A stretch of 42,007 nt of DNA from Lentzea kentuckyensis (GTDB taxonomy: Bacteria; Actinomycetota; Actinomycetes; Mycobacteriales; Pseudonocardiaceae): the NCBI RefSeq assembly GCF_002150765.1, contig NZ_MUYM01000080.1, positions 1-42,007 on the forward strand. Direction: 5' to 3'. Positions 1 to 7,179 of this stretch are shown piece by piece. Position 1 is the stretch's first letter, and every line of letters starts with the position of its first letter. The position numbers were made by a program, and so were the translations under genes. Below the pieces are notes generated by a model. That model was not told the DNA's origin, did not search any database, and saw nothing but the letters and a program-made list of their open reading frames with translations.

Positions 1-33
1 CCGCTCCCGCACTGCGGAGGAGGTGACGGGCAT
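1..33 (-). CDS. start of next operon gene, probable sugar ABC permease (partial)
   Basis: An ATG at 33-31 on the minus strand shares its A with the TGA stop of the sugar-binding lipoprotein gene (TGATG junction). Eleven codons remain in the window, reading MPVTSSAVRER. The one-base overlap implies translational coupling. Sugar-binding protein genes of this family are usually followed by two MalF/MalG-type permeases, so a permease is the natural guess, but the visible residues carry no diagnostic motif. The assignment rests on context alone. Confidence 0.5.
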   Translation of the reverse strand, partial: MPVTSSAVRER

Positions 34-1334
34 CAGAACCCCGGCGCCCCGGCCGCCTTGGCCAGCTGGGCGAACTGGTCCTGGGTCGCCTTCGCGGCCT
101 GCTCCGGCGTCATCGTCCCGACGATCATGTCGGCGAGGTTGATGTACAGGTCCGGGTTCGCGACCGCCAGCGCCTGCATGGAGCCGACCGCGGTGCCCAG
201 CGACGCGTGCACGTCGAGCAACGCCTTCGGCACGCCGGCCGGGTTGGCGACCGCGGGCTGCAGCGAGACGGTCTTGCGGGCGTTGACGAACTCCTGGTAG
301 CCGGGGCCCATCCAGTACGCCAGCAGCTGCCTGGCCGCGGCCTCGCGCTTGGCGTCCCCCGTGCGGAACGCGACCAGCGCGTTGGACTGGTCCGGGATGA
401 ACGTGCCGACGTTGCCGGACGGCGAGATCGGGAAGAACCCGATCTTCTTGTCCAGCGTCGCGGTGTCGGACTTCGCCTGCAGCTGCCCGAAGAACGAGTT
501 GACCTGCACGGCCATCGCGGCCTTGCCGTCGAGCAGCGCGGCGCCCTGGTCCTCGAACTTCGCGGTCTTGATGTCGGAGTTGAACAGTCCCTCGTCGATC
601 AGCGCCTTGTACTTCTTGATCGAGTCGAGCACGACCGGGCTGCTGAAGGTCTCCTTGTTGGTGTTGATCTTCTCCCAGAGCCCGTTCTTGGCGGCGTCCG
701 CGAGCTGGACCTGCACCCACCACTGGGTCGCCCAGCGGTCACCGGCCATCTCGAAGAACGGGGTGACGCCCTTGGCCTTGAGCGACCTGGCCGCGGTGAC
801 CATCTCGTCGAAGTTCTTCGGCAGCGCGGTGATCCCGTTGGCCGCGAACACCTCCTTGTTGTAGTAGACGCCCTCGACGGCCGGGCTGGTGACCAGCGCG
901 GCGTACCGGGTGCCGTCGAGCAGGCCGGTGATGTCCTTCAGCTCCGGCGCGAGCTTCGGCAACCAGGGCGCGTCGGTCAGCGGCTGGAGGTTCGACTTGG
1001 CGTTGATCGCGGTGAGCATCGACGCGGTGGGCTGCCAGAACGCGAGATCCGGCTTGTCCCCGGTGGCCACCTTGGTCTGCACGCCCTGCTCGTACGGGTC
1101 CGGGATGGTCACGACGTCGACGTCGGCACCGGTCGCCTTCTCGAACGCCGCCACCACCTGCTCCGGCACGGTGTTGCTGTTCTGCGCCGCCCAGATCGTC
1201 AGCTTGACACCGCTGAGGGACGCGGTGGGGTCGGCCCAGGAGACCGCGCCGCCGGTGCTGGTGCTCGCGCCGGGGTCACTGCACGCCGTGAGTCCTAACA
1301 GGAGGGCGGCGGCAACGCTGATCCAACTCTTCAT
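33..1334 (-). CDS. sugar ABC transporter substrate-binding lipoprotein
   Basis: Extracellular solute-binding protein of the family-1 (MalE-like) type, 433 aa, which would capture an oligosaccharide outside the membrane and deliver it to an ABC permease. The start at ATG 1334 gives a lipoprotein signal peptide with lipobox LTAC (Cys18) and a ribosome site (GAAGGATCC) 6 nt upstream. An in-frame extension to 1466 lies inside the upstream gene and is rejected. Mature motifs fit the family, for example VKLTIWAAQNSN near the start and AVEGVYYNKEVFAANGI in the middle. Its ATG overlaps the TGA of the alpha-galactosidase gene by 4 bases, so the two are co-translated, and a probable permease follows at once. 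The likely ligand is an alpha-galactoside or fucosylated oligosaccharide, inferred from the neighbouring hydrolases only. Confidence 0.92.
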   Translation of the reverse strand: MKSWISVAAALLLGLTACSDPGASTSTGGAVSWADPTASLSGVKLTIWAAQNSNTVPEQVVAAFEKATGADVDVVTIPDPYEQGVQTKVATGDKPDLAFWQPTASMLTAINAKSNLQPLTDAPWLPKLAPELKDITGLLDGTRYAALVTSPAVEGVYYNKEVFAANGITALPKNFDEMVTAARSLKAKGVTPFFEMAGDRWATQWWVQVQLADAAKNGLWEKINTNKETFSSPVVLDSIKKYKALIDEGLFNSDIKTAKFEDQGAALLDGKAAMAVQVNSFFGQLQAKSDTATLDKKIGFFPISPSGNVGTFIPDQSNALVAFRTGDAKREAAARQLLAYWMGPGYQEFVNARKTVSLQPAVANPAGVPKALLDVHASLGTAVGSMQALAVANPDLYINLADMIVGTMTPEQAAKATQDQFAQLAKAAGAPGF

Positions 1335-3484
1335 CGGGCGGATCCTTCGGTGGGTGAGGGAATCGGAGATGTGCGAGGGGTGATCCGGAACAGGCGTGCC
1401 GAGGCCGGTCGGCGTTCGGCGGTCAGTGTCAGCTCTCCCGTCGGGGCGTGCCAGCCGGACGGCCATTCGGGAAGATCACGTGGATAGAGCACTTCCAGGT
1501 CGATGTCGCTGCCGCGCAGGTGTGGCAACGACAACGTGACGCTCGCCTGGTCGCTGTCGCGCTGCCACACTGCCAGGTAGGTGACGTCACCGGACGTCAG
1601 GGCGAGGCTCAGCCACTGGTCGCTCCACGAGGGCAAACCCAGTGGCCACAACGGAACCGCGGTGGCGAGGTCGGACCGGATCTCCTGGTGCACGCGCACC
1701 GCGGCCCGTACGGACTCGAACTGCGCGGCCGTCATGAGGTCGAGGCGACCGGACAGGTACAGCCGGCCGAGCATGCCGGTGCAGAGCGTGAACGCGATGT
1801 CCTCGTCCGACATGTCCGGCTGCGGGTAGGCCCAGCTCGCGGACTGTTCTGGCAGCAGCGACATCGGGGCGGCCACCGCGATCGGCGGGTAGCACAGGTG
1901 GTCCTGCTGGTCGCTGGTCGACTGCAGCTGCATCCGGGACAGCAGCGCGTAGTCCATCCGCATGGCGCCCGACGCGCAGTTCTCCAGGATCAGTCCGGGA
2001 TGCCGGTCCAGGACACCGTCGAGCCACGCGAGGTGCGCCCGGTTGCAGGCGAGCAGACCCGCGCCGGCGCTGTCCGCCGCGACGTCCGTGCCGGGGCCGG
2101 CGTCGATGTTGTAGTCCAGCTTGAAATAGCCCACGCCCAGCTCGCCGACCAGCCGGTCGACCACCGCGTCCAGGTGCGCGACGGCCCGCGGGTGGCGCAG
2201 GTCCAGGTGGTAGCGGCCGTGCTCGACGAGCCGCACGCCGCCGCGTTGCAGGAACGCCGCCGGTGGCAGCCGGTCGGCCATCGGGCTGCGCACGCCGATC
2301 ACCTCAGGCTCCAGCCAGAGTCCCGGCACCAGGCCGCGGTCGCGGATGTGCGCGATGACCTCTTCGAGCCCGCCGGGGAACCGGGTCCGCGACGGCTGCC
2401 ACTCGCCCACGCTGTCCCACCAGCTGGTGCCGTTGTCGTACCAGCCAGCGTCGATGCAGAAGATCTCCGCACCGGCGGCCGCGGCCGCGTCGATCAGCGG
2501 CAGCAGCTTCGCCGTGGTCGGATCGCCCATGATCGTGTTCATGTAGTCGTTGAACACCACCGGAAGCGCGGTCCGGTCGTGGTGAGGGCGCACGAGCTCG
2601 CGCCGGTGCCGGGTGAGCGCGGCGACCGCGCTGTCCACACCGTCCACACCGGACTGCGACACGGCCACCGACACCGGTACGGAGGTGAACGACTCGCCGG
2701 GCAGCAACCGGTGCTGCCACTGGTGGTCGATGTCGGTCGGCCCGAGCAAGGCGACGTAGGCGCCGTCCATCCGTTCGGCGACCTCCCACCGCCAGGCGCC
2801 GTTGTGCTCGATCTGCCACAGCCACGCCTGTCCGGTCCGCCGGTCGACCAGGCCACCGGTCGGCAGGACCGTGCCCGTCGACCAGGTACCGGTGCTGACG
2901 ACGGCGAGCCGGCCGCGGCCGTCCTGGCCGTGCAGCGCGAGGTTGAGGTCGGGCACCGCGTCCGCGCGCAGCGGCCGGCGGGACCACCGGCCCTCGCCGA
3001 GCCATTCGCTGTCCCCGCGCAACACGTCGAGGTCCTCGACCCGCGCCCCGCCGAAACTCGCCGCGAACGACGTCAAACCCAGCAGCGTCAACGACTCCTG
3101 GCCGTGGTTGGTCGCGGTGGTGGTGATCTGGCAGGCCGCTACGCCGTCGACCGACCGGAACGTCGTGCGCGCGCCCAATCCGGTCCGCTCGTCCCGCAGA
3201 TCGACGTCCAGCTCACTCCACTTGCCGTCGCTGCGGCGATGGGAACCGGCGTAGACCAGGCGCCGGCCGACGGCGGTCTCGGAGAAGCGGTGCGACATTC
3301 GCGCCCTGCCCTCCCCCGCCACCAGCACCTCGACCAGCGGCTGCGCGACCCGAGGGTGCTCGACTGGACCACCACCGGCCGAAAGGGAGCGGACGACGAC
3401 CGCTCCGTCCGGCGCCACGTCCACCACGAGTTCCAGCGCCGAATGCCCCCAGACCACTCCGGTCGCGGACTCGATGGAGATCAA
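1331..3484 (-). CDS. alpha-galactosidase, glycoside hydrolase family 36
   Basis: Retaining alpha-galactosidase of about 717 aa, releasing terminal alpha-galactose; no signal peptide, so cytoplasmic action on imported oligosaccharide is likely. Seen: an N-terminal beta-rich region, then a (beta/alpha)8 barrel with CIDAGWYDNGTSWWDSVGEW and PGLWLEPEVIG. The nucleophile Asp is in YFKLDYN (about residue 457) and the acid/base Asp in STSDQQD (about 525), after ENCASG, which is the GH36 layout. I prefer the TTG start at 3484 because GAGG sits 6 nt upstream. The GTG at 3526 would add 14 residues and place the start inside a palindrome. It is first in an operon with the sugar-binding protein (ATGA overlap). 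A LacI-type operator lies upstream at 3539-3554. Confidence 0.9.
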   Translation of the reverse strand: MISIESATGVVWGHSALELVVDVAPDGAVVVRSLSAGGGPVEHPRVAQPLVEVLVAGEGRARMSHRFSETAVGRRLVYAGSHRRSDGKWSELDVDLRDERTGLGARTTFRSVDGVAACQITTTATNHGQESLTLLGLTSFAASFGGARVEDLDVLRGDSEWLGEGRWSRRPLRADAVPDLNLALHGQDGRGRLAVVSTGTWSTGTVLPTGGLVDRRTGQAWLWQIEHNGAWRWEVAERMDGAYVALLGPTDIDHQWQHRLLPGESFTSVPVSVAVSQSGVDGVDSAVAALTRHRRELVRPHHDRTALPVVFNDYMNTIMGDPTTAKLLPLIDAAAAAGAEIFCIDAGWYDNGTSWWDSVGEWQPSRTRFPGGLEEVIAHIRDRGLVPGLWLEPEVIGVRSPMADRLPPAAFLQRGGVRLVEHGRYHLDLRHPRAVAHLDAVVDRLVGELGVGYFKLDYNIDAGPGTDVAADSAGAGLLACNRAHLAWLDGVLDRHPGLILENCASGAMRMDYALLSRMQLQSTSDQQDHLCYPPIAVAAPMSLLPEQSASWAYPQPDMSDEDIAFTLCTGMLGRLYLSGRLDLMTAAQFESVRAAVRVHQEIRSDLATAVPLWPLGLPSWSDQWLSLALTSGDVTYLAVWQRDSDQASVTLSLPHLRGSDIDLEVLYPRDLPEWPSGWHAPTGELTLTAERRPASARLFRITPRTSPIPSPTEGSAR

Positions 3485-3513
3485 TGTTGCCTCATTCCTG
3501 CTGGTCCATGCGG

Positions 3514-3527
3514 TGTGACCGGTCACA
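3514..3527. promoter_or_regulatory. perfect 14-bp palindrome upstream of alpha-galactosidase
   Basis: TGTGACCGGTCACA is a perfect inverted repeat 30 bases upstream of the preferred start of the alpha-galactosidase gene. It resembles a CRP half-site pair (TGTGA/TCACA), but the gap is 4 rather than 6 bases, so a standard CRP site is doubtful. It could be a second operator in the leader or a site for another regulator. No function is assigned. Confidence 0.4.
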
Positions 3528-3538
3528 TCGTCGCCACA

Positions 3539-3554
3539 GTGTGAGCGCTAACAC
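3539..3554 (-). promoter_or_regulatory. LacI-type operator for the alpha-galactosidase operon
   Basis: GTGTGAGCGCTAACAC is a 16-bp inverted repeat with one mismatched pair and a central CG, the usual form of LacI/GalR operators. It lies 55 bases upstream of the alpha-galactosidase start, just after the lacI-family gene. Read on the minus strand it contains GTTAGCGCTCACA, which aligns with GTTAGCGTTAACA before the fucosidase gene. That shared half supports binding by the regulator encoded at 3585-4601. Confidence 0.65.
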
Positions 3555-3584
3555 AGCGCAGGAAAAGAGTGCGTTACGCAGTTG

Positions 3585-4601
3585 TTACCGCGGCGGCGCG
3601 GTGGACTCCCTGACCACGAGCGACGGCGGCGCGAGTGCCACCACCTGACGGGGCTCGCCCGCCACCTCGGCGGCGATCGCGGCCAGGCACGCCCGTCCGA
3701 GTCCCACGAAATCCATCCGCACGGTCGTCAGCGCCGGGGTCCAGTAGGCGGCGCCGGGCACGTCGTCGAAGCCGACGATGCTGACGTCCCCCGGTACGTC
3801 CCGGCCAGCCTCGTAGAGCGCCCGGCGCACCGCCAGCGCCGTGTCGTCGTTGCCGCACAACACCGCCGTGACGTCCGGATCGGCCGCCAGCCGGGCACCC
3901 GCGAGGTAGGCCGACCGCACGTCCCACCCCGCCGCCAGCACCTCGGGCACGCGCACGTCCGCCGCCTCCAGCGCGGCGCGCCAGCCCGACTGACGGGCGC
4001 TCGTGCCGCTCTCCGAGGGGATCGCGACGTGGTGCACCGTGCGATGTCCCAGGTCCAGCAGGTGCCTGGTCGCGTCGACGGCGGCCTGGCGTTCGTCCAG
4101 GAACACCATGGAGCGCGAGACTCCCGCGAGTCCGCCGGCCTCCGTGGCGGCCACCGCGGGCACCTTCGCCGGCAACGCCCGCAGCACCTCGGCACCGGCG
4201 GTGTCGAACGCGATCACCACCACGCCACCCGCGTTGGGATCGGTCACGTGCTCGACCGCGTGCTGGACGTCGACCGGCCCGTCCGACTCCACCACCCGGA
4301 CACCGACGGCGAACCCCGCCGACCGCGCGGCCTCCTCGATGCCCTGCAACGTCGCGGCATAGCCGTACAACGTGGTGTTGGCGACCACCACCGTCACCGT
4401 GTTCGACAGCCCCGAACCGAGCGCGCGGGCCGCGCGGTTCGGGCGGTACCCCAGCCGTTCGATGACCTCGAGCACGTGCCTGCGGGTGTCGGCGTTGACC
4501 CGTGGCGAGTCGTTCAGCACCCGTGACACGGTCTGGTACGAGACGCCGGCGGCCGCCGCGACGTCCCGGATGCTCGGTGTGGTGAAAGATCGTCGTGTCA
4601 C
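3585..4601 (-). CDS. LacI family transcriptional regulator
   Basis: Sugar-responsive repressor of 338 aa. The N-terminal HTH reads PSIRDVAAAAGVSYQTVSRVLN, followed by the hinge region YRPNRAARAL and a periplasmic-binding-protein-like sensor domain ending in VSIVGFDDVPGAAYWTPALTTVRMD, all typical of LacI/GalR proteins. The GTG start at 4601 puts the HTH at the very N-terminus and sits 6 nt after a good -10/-35 pair, so the mRNA may be leaderless. A TTG at 4688 would add 29 uncharacteristic residues. It lies between the alpha-galactosidase operon (same strand) and the divergent fucosidase gene, and probably represses both until a galactoside- or fucoside-derived sugar is present. The effector cannot be read from sequence. 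Confidence 0.93.
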   Translation of the reverse strand: MTRRSFTTPSIRDVAAAAGVSYQTVSRVLNDSPRVNADTRRHVLEVIERLGYRPNRAARALGSGLSNTVTVVVANTTLYGYAATLQGIEEAARSAGFAVGVRVVESDGPVDVQHAVEHVTDPNAGGVVVIAFDTAGAEVLRALPAKVPAVAATEAGGLAGVSRSMVFLDERQAAVDATRHLLDLGHRTVHHVAIPSESGTSARQSGWRAALEAADVRVPEVLAAGWDVRSAYLAGARLAADPDVTAVLCGNDDTALAVRRALYEAGRDVPGDVSIVGFDDVPGAAYWTPALTTVRMDFVGLGRACLAAIAAEVAGEPRQVVALAPPSLVVRESTAPPR

Positions 4602-4607
4602 GCCGAC

Positions 4608-4636
4608 ATCGTGATCGCTGCCGGTCGCGGCGTCAA
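4608..4636 (-). promoter_or_regulatory. candidate leaderless promoter of the lacI-family gene
   Basis: On the minus strand TTGACG (4636-4631) is followed after 17 bases by CACGAT (4613-4608), then 6 bases and the GTG start at 4601. That spacing would start transcription at or near the first base of the start codon. No ribosome-binding site is visible before this GTG, which agrees with a leaderless mRNA. Confidence 0.5.
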
Positions 4637-4726
4637 AACACCCGCAGCCGGAACCAGCGATGTGCACGCTCACATGACGGCGTCGCAACGCATCACCTCA
4701 GCGCCGGAATCCCTTGCGGGCAAAGA

Positions 4727-4740
4727 GCTAAAAGTTTAGC
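4727..4740. promoter_or_regulatory. AT-rich perfect palindrome between lacI and fucosidase genes
   Basis: GCTAAAAGTTTAGC is made of perfect 6-base arms around AG, in an AT-rich patch unlike the surrounding GC-rich DNA. It lies 8 bases before the LacI-type operator and about 30 bases before the fucosidase -35 box. It may be a second operator or an upstream promoter element. It does not share the GTTAGCG core of the two LacI-type sites. Confidence 0.4.
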
Positions 4741-4748
4741 CATGTTTC

Positions 4749-4760
4749 GTTAGCGTTAAC
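4749..4760 (+). promoter_or_regulatory. LacI-type operator for the fucosidase gene
   Basis: GTTAGCGTTAAC is a 12-bp inverted repeat with one mismatched pair around a central CG. It matches GTTAGCGCTCAC found before the alpha-galactosidase operon. It ends 8 bases upstream of the candidate -35 box of the fucosidase promoter, a position suited to repression, so the LacI protein at 3585-4601 is the probable binder. Confidence 0.6.
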
Positions 4761-4768
4761 ATCACTCA

Positions 4769-4797
4769 TTGACACGGTGCGTGTCTGCGTGGCTACA
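4769..4797 (+). promoter_or_regulatory. candidate promoter of the fucosidase gene
   Basis: A consensus TTGACA (4769-4774) is followed after 17 bases by GCTACA (4792-4797), or after 19 bases by TACATT. The start codon is about 50 bases further on and has its own ribosome site. The -35 match is strong, the -10 weaker. Confidence 0.45.
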
Positions 4798-4846
4798 TTG
4801 GCGGCCACTTCATCGAGATCACTCCCCCTGCCATCAGGAGACCGCG

Positions 4847-7108
4847 ATGACTCACCCCGCAGACAAATCCCTGTCCCGACGCCATTTCGGTCTTCTAGCG
4901 GCGACCGGTCTGGCCGCCACGGCGATGCCCGGATCGGTCGCGGCCGCCGCCCGGCGCGATCGCTACGAACCCACCTGGCCGTCGGTCGACCGCCACCAGC
5001 CGGCCCCGGAGTGGTTCCAGGACGCCAAGTTCGGCGTCTACTGGCACTGGGGCGCGTTCACCACGCCGGAGTACGGCAACGAGTGGTACGGCCGGAACAT
5101 GTACCAGTCGGGCAGCAACGAGAACAAACACCACGCGGCGACCTACGGCGACCCGGCGGTCTGGGGCTACGACAAGTTCATCGACGGCGGCACCGACACC
5201 GCGGGCAACCACGTCCAGTTCGCGCCGAAACTCGTGGCGCAGGGCGGGAAGTTCGACCCGGACGAGTGGATCCGCCTCGTCAAGGACTCCGGCGCGAAGT
5301 TCGCCGGCCCGGTCGCCGAACACCACGACGGATACTCCATGTGGGACAGCCAGGTCAACGAGTGGAACTCGGTGGCGCGCGGGCCGCGGCTCGACCTGCT
5401 CGACCTGTTCGCCAAGGCGGTCCGGGCCCAGGGCCTCAAACTGCTGGTGTCGATGCACCACGCGTACAACTTCAACGGTTTTTTCGACTACGCCCCGCGC
5501 CAGACGGATCCGAGTCTGCGCAAGCTCTACGGCCAGCTGCCGCGCACCGGGGAGGACGCGCTGTGGCTGGCCAAGCTGAAGGAGGTCGTCGACCGGGCCA
5601 AGCCCGACGTCCTGTGGCAGGACTTCTCGCTGAACTCGCCGGGTTACTGCCTGAACGACGGTCCCTGTGCGGTCGGTGAACAACAACGGCTGGAGTTCCT
5701 CGCCTACTACTACAACCAGGCGGAGAAGTGGGGCAAAGACGTTGTCGCGACGTACAAACACTTCGACAAGGGCTTCACCAACAAGGGGCAGGTCGAGGAC
5801 TACGAGCGCGGCGGGCCCGCGGACATCGTCACGCCCTACTGGCTCACCGACGACGCGATCAGCAGCAGCAGTTGGAGCTACACCAAGGGAATCGGCTACT
5901 ACTCCAGCACGCAGATGATCCACGCGCTGATCGACCGGGTCAGCAAGGGCGGCAACATGCTGCTCAACATCTCGCCCACCCTCGAAGGAACCATTCCCGA
6001 CGGCCAGCGAGCCGTCCTCGCCGACATGGGCACCTTTCTCCGCCGGCACGGTGAGTCGATCTACGCCACCCGCGCGTGGTCGTTCTACGGCGAGGGTCCG
6101 ACCAAGATGGGCGGCGGCTCGTTCGTCGCGCCGTTGGTGGGCACGGCCAAGGACATCCGGTTCACCCGCGACAAGGCGGGCCGGGTGCTCTACGCCACCG
6201 TGCTCGCCTGGCCCGGCACGGCTCTGAACATCACCACCCTGTCCACCGGCAGGACATCACTCACCGGCCTGCGCAAGGTCGAACTGCTCGGCGCACCGAA
6301 TCCGTTGACCTACCACCAGGACGCGACCGGCCTGCACGTCACGCTGCCGGAGACGGCGCCCTACGCCTCCCCCGCGTACGTGCTGAAACTGACCTTCGCC
6401 GGCAGGATTCCTTTCGTGGCAACGGAATCAGGTGCCACGGTGTGCACCGACCGCGACTACTGCGGCACGACCGCCGGCCTCACCGTCGGCAGCTACACCG
6501 CCGCCCAGCTCCGGTCCCGGGAGCTCGCGCCGAAGACCATCTCCTCGCTCTGGCCGGCCGCCGGCTACGAGGTCGTCGGCTACCCGGAGGACAACTTCAC
6601 CGGCACTTCGGCGCGTTTCGCCACCCCCACCCCGGACCTGCGCACGAGCAAGTTCGACAACACGATCGTGTCGCTGCGCGTGCGGTTCGACCCGGCCAGG
6701 CAGTTCCGGATCGTCAACCTCACCAACGGTCTCGCGGTGGACAGCGGCGGATCGGTCGCGCCGGGCAGCAACCTGAAGATCTGGACGCCGGACGACAGCA
6801 CGAACCTCCAGTTCCGCGCGGAGGAGACGGGCGACGGGTTCTACAAGCTGACCAACCGCACCAACGGCCTGGTCATCGACGGCGCGGGCGCGACACAACA
6901 GGGCGGTCGGCCGGTGCAGTCCGCCTTCACCGGGGCCGTGAGCCAGCAGTGGTCGATCACCGACACCGGGCACAACCTGTTCGTGATCGCCAACCGCGAG
7001 ACCGGCCTGGTGCTCGACGGTGGCGGCAAGGTCGGCTCCGGGTCCCCGCTCAAGGTGTGGACCGAGGACGGAAGCCCCAACCTGCGCTGGCAGTTCTTCG
7101 CGGTGTGA
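4847..7108 (+). CDS. secreted alpha-L-fucosidase (GH29) with ricin-type lectin tail
   Basis: Exo-alpha-L-fucosidase of 753 aa, exported by the Tat route: SRRHFGLLAATGLAATA is a twin-arginine signal. The GH29 barrel begins at PEWFQDAKFGVYWHWGAF (about 54-71). EHHDGY (159) is the conserved barrel-strand motif, and the nucleophile is probably Asp259 in PDVLWQDF. A middle segment (about 524-612, with GYPEDNFTGTSARF) looks like a beta/gamma-crystallin or carbohydrate-binding beta-sandwich. The last 135 residues are a ricin B/CBM13 trefoil with repeated NLTNGLAVD, NRTNGLVID and NRETGLVLDG units. The start at ATG 4847 follows CAGGAG by 7 nt; the earlier in-frame start at 4769 overlaps the promoter. 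It is divergent from lacI. With the alpha-galactosidase and transporter it suggests use of galactosylated/fucosylated glycans such as xyloglucan side chains or blood-group-like sugars; this is inference. Confidence 0.92.
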   Translation: MTHPADKSLSRRHFGLLAATGLAATAMPGSVAAAARRDRYEPTWPSVDRHQPAPEWFQDAKFGVYWHWGAFTTPEYGNEWYGRNMYQSGSNENKHHAATYGDPAVWGYDKFIDGGTDTAGNHVQFAPKLVAQGGKFDPDEWIRLVKDSGAKFAGPVAEHHDGYSMWDSQVNEWNSVARGPRLDLLDLFAKAVRAQGLKLLVSMHHAYNFNGFFDYAPRQTDPSLRKLYGQLPRTGEDALWLAKLKEVVDRAKPDVLWQDFSLNSPGYCLNDGPCAVGEQQRLEFLAYYYNQAEKWGKDVVATYKHFDKGFTNKGQVEDYERGGPADIVTPYWLTDDAISSSSWSYTKGIGYYSSTQMIHALIDRVSKGGNMLLNISPTLEGTIPDGQRAVLADMGTFLRRHGESIYATRAWSFYGEGPTKMGGGSFVAPLVGTAKDIRFTRDKAGRVLYATVLAWPGTALNITTLSTGRTSLTGLRKVELLGAPNPLTYHQDATGLHVTLPETAPYASPAYVLKLTFAGRIPFVATESGATVCTDRDYCGTTAGLTVGSYTAAQLRSRELAPKTISSLWPAAGYEVVGYPEDNFTGTSARFATPTPDLRTSKFDNTIVSLRVRFDPARQFRIVNLTNGLAVDSGGSVAPGSNLKIWTPDDSTNLQFRAEETGDGFYKLTNRTNGLVIDGAGATQQGGRPVQSAFTGAVSQQWSITDTGHNLFVIANRETGLVLDGGGKVGSGSPLKVWTEDGSPNLRWQFFAV

Positions 7109-7179
7109 CGCCCGCTGAGGCATGATCGGCGGACAACGCCGCTACGCTGAGTGCGAGCTGCTTCGCCAGGGGGTGACGG

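Noticed and set aside
3514..3527. CRP binding site before the alpha-galactosidase gene
   Set aside because: TGTGA and TCACA are separated by 4 bases instead of 6; kept only as an unassigned palindrome.
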